A stretch of DNA of 44,664 nucleotides from Acinetobacter sichuanensis. GTDB lineage: Bacteria > Pseudomonadota > Gammaproteobacteria > Pseudomonadales > Moraxellaceae. Position 1 is the stretch's first letter. Every line of letters begins with the position of its first letter. The DNA lies in contig NZ_PYIX02000036.1 of the NCBI RefSeq assembly GCF_003024515.2, positions 1 to 44,664 on the forward strand. Reading direction: 5' to 3'. The position numbers were made by a program, and so were the translations under genes. Shown piece by piece: positions 5,558 through 15,008 of this stretch. The notes below the pieces were generated by a model that was not told where the DNA came from, made no database searches, and saw only the letters and a list, made by a program, of their open reading frames with translations.

Positions 5558-8188
5558 ATGATTGATAATAATATCATAGCGAATATCCAATCCCATACTC
5601 CAATGATGCAGCAATATCTAAATTTAAAAGTACAGCATCCACACGCATTAATGTTTTATCGTATGGGTGATTTTTACGAGTTATTTTTTGATGATGCCAA
5701 AAAAGCTGCAAAAATATTAGGCATCACCCTCACCCATCGTGGAAAAACCAATGGTGACCCCATTCCAATGGCAGGTGTACCTTATCATGCTGCTGAAGGT
5801 TATTTAGCACGCTTAGTTAAAAAAGGTGAAACGGTTGTTATTTGTGAACAAGTCGGTGAAGTTACAGGAAAAGCACCTGTTGAACGTGCCGTCGTGCGTA
5901 TTATTACCCCGGGAACTTTAACAGATGATGCCCTGTTAACTGCACATCAAAGCTCAAATTTACTGGCTTTGTGTGTTCAACAAAATCAAATGGGAATTGC
6001 CCTGCTCGACTTAAGCGCAGGTATTTTTAAAGTTCAACAACAAGAATATAAACCTGAAACCCTACCTTTAGAATTAGCACGTTTAATGCCAAGCGAAATT
6101 TTAATTGATGAGGATTTAGTTGACACACAAATTATTGAATCAATAAAAAAACAAATCGAATGCCCAATCACCAAGCGTCCAAACGTAGATTTTAATCTGA
6201 ATAATGCACAGAAAACATTATGTGATCAGTTTGCCGTTTCTACCTTATCAGGTTTTGGAATTGATCATTTACCACTTGCAAAAGCTGCTGCTGCATCTTT
6301 AATTCATTATGCCAAAGAAACACAAAAAACAGCTTTACCTCATATCCGTTCAATAAAGCTTGAACAAAGTACTGATTTTATTGCTTTAGACCCTGTAACT
6401 CGCCGTAACTTAGAAATAATTGATCCATTATTTGAACATGGTACTTCATTATTTTCCTTAATTAATGATACCCAAACGGCAATGGGTGGGCGTTTGCTCA
6501 GTCGTACGTTAATGCAACCTCTGCGTGATACAGCAGTTTTAGATGCGCGCTTAGATGCAATAGAAATACTCATCAAAGGTTATCATGAGTCACCAGTACG
6601 TTTAGTTCTCAAAGACATTGGCGATATCGAGCGAGTTTTAAGTCGTGTTGCTTTAGGCAGTGCTCGCCCACGTGATTTAGTACAATTACGTCAAGCTTGT
6701 GCACAAATCCCATTGTTAAGACATGCACTTCAACCCATTTTAACAGCACCTCAAACATCTCTTATTCAACAACTTAATGAAGAATTGGGGGATTTTAATG
6801 GCTTACATCAACACTTAATGTCTGCAATTGTTGAACATCCACCTGTTTTATTACGTGATGGCAATGTTATTGCTGAAGGTTTCGATCCTGAATTAGATGA
6901 ACTACGTCAAATTCGAGATCATGCAGGTCAATTCTTGATTGATCTTGAAATCCAAGAGCGAGAAGCCACAGGGATTAATACTTTAAAAATTGGTTATAAC
7001 CGTGTAAGTGGTTATTATATCGAACTTTCTCGTGCCCAAGCAGAACAAGCACCTGAGCATTATATTCGCCGACAAACCTTAAAAAATGCTGAACGCTACA
7101 TTACCCCTGAACTAAAAGCATTTGAAGATAAAGTCTTATCAAGCGAATCACGCGCACTTGCTCGTGAAAAAATGCTATTTGAAATGTTACTTGAACAATT
7201 ACGTGATGATATTGCTAACTTACAAATGATGAGCAGCGCTATTGCTCAAATTGATTTATTAGCAAATTTTGCTCATCAAGCACGTTTAAATCATTGGAAT
7301 CGCCCAGAATATAGCCCTGAAATTGGGGTAAATATTATTGCGGGTCGCCATCCTGTTGTAGAGTCGTTGAGTAAAACACCATTTACACCGAATGATACAC
7401 ATTTAGACTTTAATCATCGTATGGCAATTATTACGGGTCCAAATATGGGTGGTAAATCGACTTTTATGCGCCAAACTGCCTTAATTAGCCTACTCGCCTA
7501 TTGCGGTAGTTTTGTACCTGCAAAGTCAGCACAACTCGGACCGATTGACCGTATTTTTACCCGTATTGGTTCAGCCGATGATTTATCTTCAGGGAAATCA
7601 ACTTTTATGGTTGAAATGACTGAAACATCTCAAATTTTACATCATGCGACCAATCAATCTTTGGTTCTGATGGATGAGGTTGGGCGTGGTACGAGCACCT
7701 ATGATGGTTTGTCATTGGCATGGGCATGTGTGCTTGATTTAACTAAGCGTATCAAATGTTTATGTTTATTTGCGACGCATTATTTTGAACTCACAGAATT
7801 GGCACAAGAAAATGCTATTGATAATTATCACGTGACTGCAAAAGAGCTTAATGGAAATTTAATTTTACTGCATAAAGTTCAAAAAGGTCCTGCAAGTCAA
7901 AGTCATGGTTTACAGGTTGCCAAACTGGCAGGCATTCCTGAGAGTGTCATCAAAGATGCACAAAAACGCTTAAAAATCTTGGAAAAACAGCAGCAACAGC
8001 ACAATAGCAGTGTCCAAAATGATTTATTTAGTGATATGAATACTGAACCTGATGTGATTGAGAAAGTCATTGAAATCGAAAAATCATCTCCTGCTTTAGA
8101 TGCTTTGGCACATTTAGATGTCGATAATCTCACACCACGTGAAGCACTTGCTCAACTCTATCAATTAAAAGAGTTACTCAATACTTAA
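5558..8188 (+). CDS. mutS: DNA mismatch repair protein MutS
   Basis: MutS recognises mismatches and small loops and recruits MutL. Starting at the ATG at 5558 (AAAGGA ten bases upstream) it has 876 residues, close to the usual 850-880. The N-terminal mismatch-reading motif is GDFYELFFDDA, holding the conserved Phe-x-Glu. The C-terminal ATPase has Walker A TGPNMGGKSTFMRQ and the DEVGRGTSTYDG Walker B/signature region, followed by FATHYFELTEL. The extreme C-terminus, ending in PREALAQLYQLKELL, fits the tetramerisation helix. The earlier in-frame TTG at 5534 is less likely. The gene stands alone and ends at a shared bidirectional terminator. Nothing suggests inactivation. Confidence 0.97.
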   Translation: MIDNNIIANIQSHTPMMQQYLNLKVQHPHALMFYRMGDFYELFFDDAKKAAKILGITLTHRGKTNGDPIPMAGVPYHAAEGYLARLVKKGETVVICEQVGEVTGKAPVERAVVRIITPGTLTDDALLTAHQSSNLLALCVQQNQMGIALLDLSAGIFKVQQQEYKPETLPLELARLMPSEILIDEDLVDTQIIESIKKQIECPITKRPNVDFNLNNAQKTLCDQFAVSTLSGFGIDHLPLAKAAAASLIHYAKETQKTALPHIRSIKLEQSTDFIALDPVTRRNLEIIDPLFEHGTSLFSLINDTQTAMGGRLLSRTLMQPLRDTAVLDARLDAIEILIKGYHESPVRLVLKDIGDIERVLSRVALGSARPRDLVQLRQACAQIPLLRHALQPILTAPQTSLIQQLNEELGDFNGLHQHLMSAIVEHPPVLLRDGNVIAEGFDPELDELRQIRDHAGQFLIDLEIQEREATGINTLKIGYNRVSGYYIELSRAQAEQAPEHYIRRQTLKNAERYITPELKAFEDKVLSSESRALAREKMLFEMLLEQLRDDIANLQMMSSAIAQIDLLANFAHQARLNHWNRPEYSPEIGVNIIAGRHPVVESLSKTPFTPNDTHLDFNHRMAIITGPNMGGKSTFMRQTALISLLAYCGSFVPAKSAQLGPIDRIFTRIGSADDLSSGKSTFMVEMTETSQILHHATNQSLVLMDEVGRGTSTYDGLSLAWACVLDLTKRIKCLCLFATHYFELTELAQENAIDNYHVTAKELNGNLILLHKVQKGPASQSHGLQVAKLAGIPESVIKDAQKRLKILEKQQQQHNSSVQNDLFSDMNTEPDVIEKVIEIEKSSPALDALAHLDVDNLTPREALAQLYQLKELLNT

Positions 8189-8202
8189 TAGACCAATAAA
8201 CA

Positions 8203-8230
8203 AAACAGACCTTATCTAAGGTCTGTTTTT
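8203..8230. terminator. bidirectional terminator between mutS and acyl-CoA ligase
   Basis: AAACAGACCTTA (8203-8214) and TAAGGTCTGTTT (8217-8228) form a 12-base perfect stem with a two-base loop. It has T-runs on both strands and serves the convergent genes on either side. Confidence 0.9.
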
Positions 8231-8247
8231 TATGCAAAAAATTATTG

Positions 8248-9813
8248 TTAGGATTGAAATTGTTGTTTTAGCTCTCTTTTCAAAATTTTACCACTGGCAT
8301 TTTTTGGTAAAACATCATCAAAATAAATCATTTTAGGCATCTTATAAGCAGATAAATGTTGCGCACAAAATTTCATAATCATTTTTTCATCTAATTGAAC
8401 ATTTTGATGTGGAATAACGACAGCAGTCACAGCCTCAATCCAACGTGGATGTGCCGTTCCAAATACAGCCACCTCTTTTACGCCTTCAATACGATAAATG
8501 ACTTCTTCTACTTCACGTGTTGATACATTTTCACCACCTGATTTGACCATATCTTTAATACGATCAACAACATATAAATAACCTTGCTCATTAAAATAAC
8601 CTAAATCTCCACTATGAAACCAACCATATTTAAAGCTTTCAGCATTTTTCTCATCATTTTGGTCATATCCTACGGTTAAATGAACACTACGATGTACGAT
8701 CTCTCCAATTTCACCTTGTGGAAGAATCACGCCATGTTCATCCATAATTTGTGTTTCAACATTAAATGCAGGTTTTCCAACAGAATCAGCGTATTCAAAA
8801 TGATCTTCTGGATGTAATACTGTAGCGACAGGTGCCATTTCAGTTTGACCATAAAACTGCCAAAAACCAATATGTGGTAATTTTTCAAGTAATGTTTCAA
8901 TCACAGCTTTCGGCATTGCTGAAGCACCATAATAAGCTTTACTTAATGATGTTAACTCAACAGGATTAAATTTTTCAGCATTTAAGAGTGCAATCCAAGC
9001 GGTTGGAGGACAAAATAATTTGGTAATTTTTTCTTTTGAAATCATTTCCAATACAGCATCTGGCTCAAAACGTCTAAAAATATAACTGGTTGCACCTAAA
9101 ATCAGATCTACATTTAAAAAAGCATCGAGCTGCGCACAGTGATACATTGGAAAAGCATGAATTTCTCGATCATTTGAACTCATTTTCCCTTCAACCATAC
9201 AACTGGTATATTGTGACATTAAAGCCTCACTACTCAGTAAAACACCTTTCGGTAAAGACTCTGTACCACTGGTATACATCATACGAATTGCATCATCAGC
9301 ATGTAGTTCAACATCAGGTAATTTAATTTCAGTTTGAACCAAATATTCCTCAAAATTTTTCCATTGAGCAGATATAGTGCGTTGATTTAAATCAAGAACC
9401 ACTTGCTTTGGTCGTGTAAAGTCAATTTTTTCTAAAGCCTGTTCCATCACCTCACACAAATCATCTTCAACAACCAACATTTTAGGTTGGGCATGTTGCA
9501 ACAGATAATGTACTTCTTTTACATTCAACATAAAGTTAATGGGCACTCCAATGACACCGAGTCGTGCCGCTGCATATAAAATTGCAGGAAATTGCCAACA
9601 ATTATGCGAAAAAAGCATGATTTTATCGCCTTTGCATAAGCCTTGTGCATGCATATGCATGGCAATTTGTTCAACATAGCGATCAAACTCGCTAAAGCTG
9701 ATACGCTGACCTTGATCAACTAAAGCCGTTTTATGACCAAAACGCTGAGCGCTTCGAGTAGGAATATCGGCAATATGCATACGACGGGCGCGTTGAATAT
9801 CATTTTTAATCAT
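8248..9813 (-). CDS. AMP-forming acyl-CoA synthetase
   Basis: This 521-residue enzyme belongs to the ANL superfamily, which activates a carboxylic acid with ATP and transfers it to CoA. The P-loop-like motif is MMYTSGTESLPKGVLLS near residues 183-199. The adenine/AMP site is FWQFYGQTEMAPV, and the hinge is YFNEQGYLYVVDRIKDMVKSGGENV with the conserved Asp. The catalytic lysine sits in PKNASGKILKREL near the C-terminus. The sequence resembles medium/long-chain fatty-acid or aromatic-acid CoA ligases; substrate cannot be read from it. The gene is monocistronic and convergent with mutS. A 287-base AT-rich gap separates it from the next minus-strand gene and probably holds its promoter. Confidence 0.9.
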   Translation of the reverse strand: MIKNDIQRARRMHIADIPTRSAQRFGHKTALVDQGQRISFSEFDRYVEQIAMHMHAQGLCKGDKIMLFSHNCWQFPAILYAAARLGVIGVPINFMLNVKEVHYLLQHAQPKMLVVEDDLCEVMEQALEKIDFTRPKQVVLDLNQRTISAQWKNFEEYLVQTEIKLPDVELHADDAIRMMYTSGTESLPKGVLLSSEALMSQYTSCMVEGKMSSNDREIHAFPMYHCAQLDAFLNVDLILGATSYIFRRFEPDAVLEMISKEKITKLFCPPTAWIALLNAEKFNPVELTSLSKAYYGASAMPKAVIETLLEKLPHIGFWQFYGQTEMAPVATVLHPEDHFEYADSVGKPAFNVETQIMDEHGVILPQGEIGEIVHRSVHLTVGYDQNDEKNAESFKYGWFHSGDLGYFNEQGYLYVVDRIKDMVKSGGENVSTREVEEVIYRIEGVKEVAVFGTAHPRWIEAVTAVVIPHQNVQLDEKMIMKFCAQHLSAYKMPKMIYFDDVLPKNASGKILKRELKQQFQS

Positions 9814-10100
9814 GTTGCAAATCCTTTGCAGCTTTAAATTTAAATATTGATTATTACCAAAACTTATACTTTTAACTTATTGAAAACATGAGCTAACTCA
9901 TCTCATTTTTTTGAACAAAAAGAAAACTTATCTAAGTTCCTTACTCGAATTTAACATTGTTGTATTTTTAATCAAGAGAACGACTGATGATTTTTCAATA
10001 AAAAATTTAACCTCTTGAGTTCATATTCTTCAAATTTAACTAGTTGAATAATCAATCAAATTCCAAATATTTAAACTCAAAAGGTTTGATGGTTATTTTA

Positions 10101-10661
10101 TTATTTAGGTATATAAGCACATGAAATTTCAACAAATGCCCAAGGATTATGCTGCTCATCTGGCAACCATGCATTATTCATTGTCAGTTGGCGTTTGTAT
10201 TTCTCTGTTTGAGTTTCACTTAAATGATACATACGAATATTTAAGCCTTGTTCTTTAAACATCTGATGAGATTCTTGGTCTGGCACTGCTTGGTATTTTT
10301 TTGCTAATGTTTCAATCAACTGAAGAGAATTTTGATGTGGAATATACAAACTAAATGTCATAAATTGATGATTTTTATCTACTTCGACCTTATTCACTGC
10401 ATAATATTGAGCTGTCATACCTAAAATACGAACAGGCTGTTTAAGCACTGCATATTTTTCAGGAAAATCGAGTTTTTTCACTTCATGATCCGTCATTTCT
10501 TGCTTATGCCGATTTAAATAGTTTAAAACATTTGTACTCTCTTTTTCATTCGCTACACATGTGAAACTATCAGTGATCATTTGCTCAGTAGGTTCAAGCG
10601 CCTGAGCATGCGTTTGGCAAAATCCTAACAAGGTGAGGATGAAAATATAATATTTATTCAT
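10101..10661 (-). CDS. secreted protein of unknown function
   Basis: This is a 186-residue protein. It has a clear Sec signal peptide (MNKYYIFILTLLGF...), with cleavage likely around residues 18-21 (THA or AQA). There is no lipobox. The mature part is mixed alpha/beta with two cysteines, C35 (DSFTCVAN) and C182 near the end (EISCAYIP), which may form a disulfide in the periplasm. I do not recognise a family. It lies between the acyl-CoA ligase and fdxA without sharing an operon with either. Confidence 0.6.
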   Translation of the reverse strand: MNKYYIFILTLLGFCQTHAQALEPTEQMITDSFTCVANEKESTNVLNYLNRHKQEMTDHEVKKLDFPEKYAVLKQPVRILGMTAQYYAVNKVEVDKNHQFMTFSLYIPHQNSLQLIETLAKKYQAVPDQESHQMFKEQGLNIRMYHLSETQTEKYKRQLTMNNAWLPDEQHNPWAFVEISCAYIPK

Positions 10662-11073
10662 TTTAAGAATATACCCTTTTGAGTTTATTTATGCTGTATC
10701 TCGCTTTTAATATACAACATAACCAAATTTTAAAAACCGTGATGTTCCTCACACTTTAAAAATTATTTTTTATTTTTTAAATTGAGTACCGAAATATAGG
10801 TTATCCCACTTTATAACCACAATATGATGACCAAGCCATGCACCTCACTTACTTCCAATAAAATCAGCTAAACTATTCTAAATAAATGCTATATATGCCA
10901 TTTGACATGATATCAGGTCACTTAGCACAAATAATAACCAATTTATTGATTTTACCTTGAATTTAACAGCCATTTATATAACAAATATCAATAAAAGGAA
11001 TTGTTAGTTGCATCAGTTTTTGCCTAAAATACACCATTATTAATTAGAACCATATTTTTAGGTAGCTGACGCC
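10662..11073. other. intergenic region with divergent promoters
   Basis: This is 412 AT-rich bases between the divergent secreted-protein gene and fdxA. A candidate fdxA promoter is listed separately. No ORF or terminator is visible. Confidence 0.45.
11001..11030 (+). promoter_or_regulatory. candidate sigma-70 promoter of fdxA
   Basis: TTGTTA (11001-11006) and TAAAAT (11025-11030) are separated by 18 bases, about 44 bases before the fdxA start. The match is by eye only. Confidence 0.4.
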
Positions 11074-11397
11074 ATGACCTTTGTTGTCACTGAAAATTGT
11101 ATTAAGTGTAAATATCAAGACTGCGTAGAAGTATGCCCTGTTGACTGCTTCTATGAAGGACCTAACTTTCTTGTCATCAACCCTGATGAATGTATTGATT
11201 GTGCATTGTGTGAACCAGAATGCCCTGCAAATGCAATTTTTTCTGAAGATGAGTTACCAGAAGGTCAGGAAGTCTTTATTGAGCTTAATGCTGAACTTGC
11301 TGAAAAATGGCCAAACATCACACAAATTGGCGATCAGCCAGAAGACCGTGAAGAATGGAATGGTAAACCAGATAAACTTCAATATTTAGAGAAGTAA
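11074..11397 (+). CDS. fdxA: 7Fe-8S ferredoxin FdxA
   Basis: This is a 107-residue electron carrier. The cysteine pattern is C9, C12, C17, C21, C25 and C40, C43, C46, C50. This reproduces, shifted by one residue, the spacing of the Azotobacter ferredoxin I type, with one 3Fe-4S and one 4Fe-4S cluster. The C-terminal half is acidic and ends in EWNGKPDKLQYLEK, usual for this family. The protein is cytoplasmic; redox partners are not evident from the neighbourhood. The gene is monocistronic with a terminator directly after it. The closeness of mutS and fdxA is, as I recall, shared by other Acinetobacter and Pseudomonas genomes. Confidence 0.95.
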   Translation: MTFVVTENCIKCKYQDCVEVCPVDCFYEGPNFLVINPDECIDCALCEPECPANAIFSEDELPEGQEVFIELNAELAEKWPNITQIGDQPEDREEWNGKPDKLQYLEK

Positions 11398-11404
11398 TCA
11401 AGAA

Positions 11405-11431
11405 AAAGATCAGCCTAGCTGGTCTTTTTTT
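11405..11431 (+). terminator. fdxA: intrinsic terminator after fdxA
   Basis: AAAGATCAGC (11405-11414) pairs with GCTGGTCTTT (11418-11427) including one G-U pair. The loop is three bases and a run of T follows. Confidence 0.85.
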
Positions 11432-11531
11432 ATAAATCCAACTGAAATTGTACATTTGTTTGCAATTTATACAGATTCGCTGCTAAAAATTAGCATAAAA
11501 TAGCTCGTTAACTCACAAGCACATATATAAA

Positions 11532-12254
11532 ATGAAAGATATTTTGAAGGGCTTATTTGCAATCAGCATAGTTCCAATGATGATGATCGGATGCTCATCC
11601 ACCCCTCAAAAAGGTCAGACCATCGGAACACCAACCCAAAGCCAACGTATTTATATACCTCAAGAAAAAGTCGTGATTCAGCATACGGTACCGCAAAAGG
11701 TATTGCCTGCTTCTTATCGCTATTGGTTAATGCAAGATGATAACCAAGCTCGTGCTCGTGAATATGAACGCTTTTTAGAACAAAATAATGTCGCGAATAT
11801 TATTCCAAGTTTTGAACTGTTTAGAACAGCACGTGATTGGCAAAAATGTGGTCGCTCTGAGTATATGATTCCAAGCCGTGAAGTTTGGTCTAATCAAATT
11901 CAAACTTTACGTGTTTTTAAATACTTAGTTGCATCTAAAGTATTAACAGACTTTGAAGTTACTTCAGTTTATCGTGATTTACCTTTGAATCAATGTGCTG
12001 GTGGTGCTGGTTCTTCACGTCATTTATTTAACTCTGCAATCGACTTTCGTATAGGTTCTGCTTATCCACAACCGCAAGATTATGCTTATATTGAAAATAC
12101 CAAATTTAAGCTCTGTCAATTTTGGTCACAGTATGGGCAAAACTTCAATATGGGCTTAGGTCTATATGCTTCAGGTCAAATCCATATTGATACACAAGGT
12201 TATCGAACTTGGGGACCAGACCTCAGTCGCAATAGTTCAATGTGTAATTTTTAA
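11532..12254 (+). CDS. M15-type peptidase-like lipoprotein
   Basis: This is a 240-residue lipoprotein with lipobox MIGC and the lipidated cysteine at residue 21. The C-terminal half resembles the D-alanyl-D-alanine carboxypeptidase M15 superfamily (Peptidase_M15_3 type). SSRHLFNSAIDF supplies likely zinc ligands His164 and Asp171, and GQIHIDTQGYRTWG supplies His218. These enzymes cleave peptidoglycan peptides, so a role in envelope maintenance is likely. Four cysteines in the mature part (C106, C155, C195, C238) could form disulfides. The protein is probably anchored in the outer membrane facing the periplasm. The gene has its own terminator. The exact bond cleaved is unknown. Confidence 0.8.
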   Translation: MKDILKGLFAISIVPMMMIGCSSTPQKGQTIGTPTQSQRIYIPQEKVVIQHTVPQKVLPASYRYWLMQDDNQARAREYERFLEQNNVANIIPSFELFRTARDWQKCGRSEYMIPSREVWSNQIQTLRVFKYLVASKVLTDFEVTSVYRDLPLNQCAGGAGSSRHLFNSAIDFRIGSAYPQPQDYAYIENTKFKLCQFWSQYGQNFNMGLGLYASGQIHIDTQGYRTWGPDLSRNSSMCNF

Positions 12255-12274
12255 AAATATGCTGTATTTAAAAT

Positions 12275-12298
12275 GAGGTCTACTGACCTCTTTTTTTT
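12275..12298 (+). terminator. intrinsic terminator after the M15-type lipoprotein gene
   Basis: GAGGTC (12275-12280), loop TACT and GACCTC (12285-12290) are followed by eight T. Confidence 0.85.
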
Positions 12299-12409
12299 AT
12301 ATTTGTAAGATAAATCGAGCCGAAAAATATCAACATGAATTGCACTCTGCTTTTAAAAGTTTAAAATGCACCTAGCTCTATAGTGACGATTCAATTCAGG
12401 TGACATAAT

Positions 12410-13075
12410 ATGCAACAAATGTGGTCAGACATCGATGCTTATATCGAATCACATTTAATTCCAGATGATCCAATTCTGACTCAAACTTTAAAACATACAG
12501 ATGAACGTGGTTTTCCTGATCATCTCGCTGTCGCACCCAATCAAGGCATGCTGTTGCAAATGTTGATTCAGATGAACAAATGCAAACGAGTTTTAGAATT
12601 AGGAACGTTTGCAGCATACAGTACAATGTGGCTTGCACGTGCCTTGCCTGAAGATGGTTATATTTTGACAATTGAAGGTCGAGATACCCATGCTGCTTTA
12701 GGACAAGAAAATATTGATAATGCGCAACTACCTCAAAAAGTTGACTTAAAAGTTGGGCGTGCTGCGGACATTTTAAAAGCATTACCTGCCGATACTGAAC
12801 CCTTTGATTTTATTTTTGTCGATGCAGATAAACAAAGTTATCCTGAATATTTGGAATTAAGTCTGAATTTATCACACGCTGGAACGATTATTGTTTTAGA
12901 CAATGTGATTCGTTCAGGCGATATTTTAAATCCTGACAACCATAAACCAAGCATTGAAGGCATTCGTGAAATGTATAAAGCAATGCAAAATCACCCTAAA
13001 ATTTTATCATGTACAGCGTTGCAAACCGTAGGCAGCAAAGGACATGATGGTTTTGCGATTGCAATTGTCAAATAA
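12410..13075 (+). CDS. class I SAM-dependent O-methyltransferase
   Basis: This is a 221-residue cytoplasmic enzyme of the Methyltransf_3 (caffeoyl-CoA/catechol O-methyltransferase-like) family. Motif I is VLELGTFAAYSTMWLA at residues 61-76, which binds S-adenosylmethionine. The acidic motif that closes the adenosine pocket is LTIEG. FDFIFVDADKQSYPEYL carries metal-binding aspartates, and IIVLDNVIRSGDI supplies further metal ligands. Such enzymes methylate catechol-like hydroxyls with a divalent cation. The acceptor is unknown. The start follows AGGTG at 12399-12403. It is monocistronic and convergent with the universal stress protein gene; the large hairpin at 13166-13214 lies between them. 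Confidence 0.9.
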   Translation: MQQMWSDIDAYIESHLIPDDPILTQTLKHTDERGFPDHLAVAPNQGMLLQMLIQMNKCKRVLELGTFAAYSTMWLARALPEDGYILTIEGRDTHAALGQENIDNAQLPQKVDLKVGRAADILKALPADTEPFDFIFVDADKQSYPEYLELSLNLSHAGTIIVLDNVIRSGDILNPDNHKPSIEGIREMYKAMQNHPKILSCTALQTVGSKGHDGFAIAIVK

Positions 13076-13408
13076 TTGTTATATACATAATATGTATATA
13101 TATTCGTGATATTGTACTTTTAAATCAAAATTAAAGAGATGATCATTTTTCGTCTCATTTCTTTCAAAAAAGTTATCCACCTAACTTGTTTGTAGAGTTG
13201 TGGATAACTTTTTTATTTTAAAATAAACCATTGAAATATAATTAATATTCAACAAAGATCATTTTTTACACAACGCATATTTAGCCAAAATTATTTTTAA
13301 ACATTTTTTAAAAATAAAGTAGAATCTCATCATCAATTGAGCCAAAACAATGTGCCTGATCATTCAGCAAAGCCATTTTTTAACGTCTAATAAGACCCCT
13401 GTAGAGCT
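13076..13408. other. intergenic region between convergent genes
   Basis: This is 333 bases. It carries a 15-base-pair palindromic hairpin (13166-13214). No ORF is visible. Confidence 0.5.
13166..13214. terminator. bidirectional 15-bp hairpin containing DnaA-box sequence
   Basis: AAAAAAGTTATCCAC (13166-13180) and GTGGATAACTTTTTT (13200-13214) are perfect complements with a 19-base loop. Each strand ends in six T, so it can terminate both convergent genes. The right arm reads TTATCCACA on the minus strand (13199-13207), an exact consensus DnaA box; the left arm gives TTATCCACC, one mismatch. Confidence 0.75.
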
Positions 13409-14251
13409 TTATTTCACGACCAATAAAGGCACATTGGCATTACGGAATATTGTTGTGGTTACACTACCTAAGAAAAATTGATGAATTTTACTATGGCTAA
13501 ATGCGCCTAAGACAATCAGTTGAATTTGATGCTGATTTTGATAGTCCAAAATATTTTCAGCGACATCACCATAACGATATTCAACTACAACATCTAAGCC
13601 TGCTTCTTTTAAACGTTTTGCAGGTTCATTTAAAATCTCAGGGTGATCACCGACATAGACTAAATGACATTGTAACTGCCGTAGTAAATCACTTTTTTCC
13701 ACACGCTCTAACATTTTTTGACAAGTTTCAGAGTATTCATAGGCAAAAATAAATCGTGTAGGTGCTTTAAAGTTTTCACCAACCGTTAATACGGTACATT
13801 TAGCACCTCTGATAAAGTTTTCGACATTACTCCCAATACTTTTATTTTTCTCTGCCGAACGCTCACCTACACGCCCGATCACAACAAAATCATCTTCGCG
13901 AAGAACATTAAAACCTTGCTCTAAGAAATCACCTTTTTCTTGTATATGACTTGGAACAATGCCATATTTTTGCTGAATCATCGTTGAAATGTGTTGTAAT
14001 AAATTATTACTATAATCAAGTGCTAATTCACTTTGTTTTTGCTCTAGCTCAGCAAGCTCTTTGAGTAGCATTGCATTACTTTCAAAGCCAATCACACCAC
14101 TAATTTCACCTAGATGATAACTTGCAGGATAATAATCAAGCACTTGAAGAAGTACCAACTCTCGATTCGTTTTTTGTGCAATCCATGCTGCTGCCTCTGC
14201 TAAAGCATTGATACAAGGTGAAGAATCAATACATGCAATCACTCGTTTCAT
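13409..14251 (-). CDS. tandem-domain universal stress protein
   Basis: This is a 280-residue cytoplasmic protein with two UspA folds. The first covers roughly residues 1-150, opening with RVIACIDSSPCINALAEAA. The second covers roughly 165-280 and ends with the nucleotide-binding pattern VLGAFSHSKIHQFFLGS and a VPLLVVK tail. The first half contains VVIGRVGERSAE...GSNVENF in the matching position, so both halves may bind ATP. Such proteins support survival under stress, with no single reaction. The gene is monocistronic; it shares the large bidirectional hairpin with the convergent methyltransferase gene. Confidence 0.9.
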   Translation of the reverse strand: MKRVIACIDSSPCINALAEAAAWIAQKTNRELVLLQVLDYYPASYHLGEISGVIGFESNAMLLKELAELEQKQSELALDYSNNLLQHISTMIQQKYGIVPSHIQEKGDFLEQGFNVLREDDFVVIGRVGERSAEKNKSIGSNVENFIRGAKCTVLTVGENFKAPTRFIFAYEYSETCQKMLERVEKSDLLRQLQCHLVYVGDHPEILNEPAKRLKEAGLDVVVEYRYGDVAENILDYQNQHQIQLIVLGAFSHSKIHQFFLGSVTTTIFRNANVPLLVVK

Positions 14252-14384
14252 CTTAGCCTCTCTTTGGCATTTTCGCCCTAGGTCTATTTCTCTATCCTAA
14301 AAGTAACATAACTTTTTGATTGGTTGGAACGCGTTCATGTAATTAATTGAATGAATAAATGATTAATTTGTACAAAATGTTAAG

Positions 14385-15008
14385 CTAATCACGATATCGA
14401 ATAAAACGTGCTGGATTACCTGCAACAATTTCTTTTTCAGCTACATCTTTTGTGACCATACTATTCATCCCTACAACTGCATGTGCGCCAATTTTTATAC
14501 CATCTTTAATTCCAACATGTGCGCCAAGCCAGACATCACGTCCTATTTCAATCCCTTGTGAAGTGACGGCTTGCTGATAAATAGGCTGTGCCAAATCCAT
14601 ACCATGATCAAAAGCATATAAATGACAATAAGCTGCAATCCGTACTTGATCATGCAATTTAATTCCAACACGCCCACCATCTAAAATGCAATGATGATTA
14701 ATCGCGACTTCATTGCCGATCTCTAAAGGACCATGCAAAGTACAATCAGCTGCAATAAAAGTATTGTCACCTATTTTTATCGTTCGTCCAGGTTCTGCAA
14801 AAATATGTGCCAAAGGCGAAATAAAACAATTTTCTCCAATTTCTACCGTTTCCATTTCCATTAAGTAAGTTTGATATTCCTTTTGCCAAGCTTCTGCCCA
14901 GACTTTATTTTTTGGCTTGAGTGAATAATATAACCACGGCATATAATTCAAACGATGCTTATGCTGATCACGGTATTTTAATAAGCGGTCTTCAGTCATT
15001 TGCATCAT
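14385..15008 (-). CDS. hexapeptide-repeat acyltransferase
   Basis: This is a 207-residue protein with left-handed beta-helix hexapeptide repeats from about residue 55 onward. The repeats end in a VWLGAHVGIKDGIKIGAHAVVGMNS segment typical of LacA/WbbJ-type O-acetyltransferases. The usual catalytic histidine probably sits in CHLYAFDHGM, where the loop reads FDHG as in xenobiotic/maltose acetyltransferases. Acetyl-CoA is the likely donor; the acceptor sugar or small molecule is unknown. Three in-frame ATGs occur at 15008, 15005 and 14999; the first is listed. The gene overlaps the end of the YigZ gene, so the two are translated together. Confidence 0.85.
   Translation of the reverse strand: MMQMTEDRLLKYRDQHKHRLNYMPWLYYSLKPKNKVWAEAWQKEYQTYLMEMETVEIGENCFISPLAHIFAEPGRTIKIGDNTFIAADCTLHGPLEIGNEVAINHHCILDGGRVGIKLHDQVRIAAYCHLYAFDHGMDLAQPIYQQAVTSQGIEIGRDVWLGAHVGIKDGIKIGAHAVVGMNSMVTKDVAEKEIVAGNPARFIRYRD

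Noticed and set aside
11141..11389. Second + frame inside fdxA
   Set aside because: It overlaps the ferredoxin coding sequence in another frame and has no start site of its own.
12396..12782. Open frame of 128 codons on the minus strand
   Set aside because: It lies wholly opposite the O-methyltransferase gene, has no plausible start site and its translation has no protein-like pattern.
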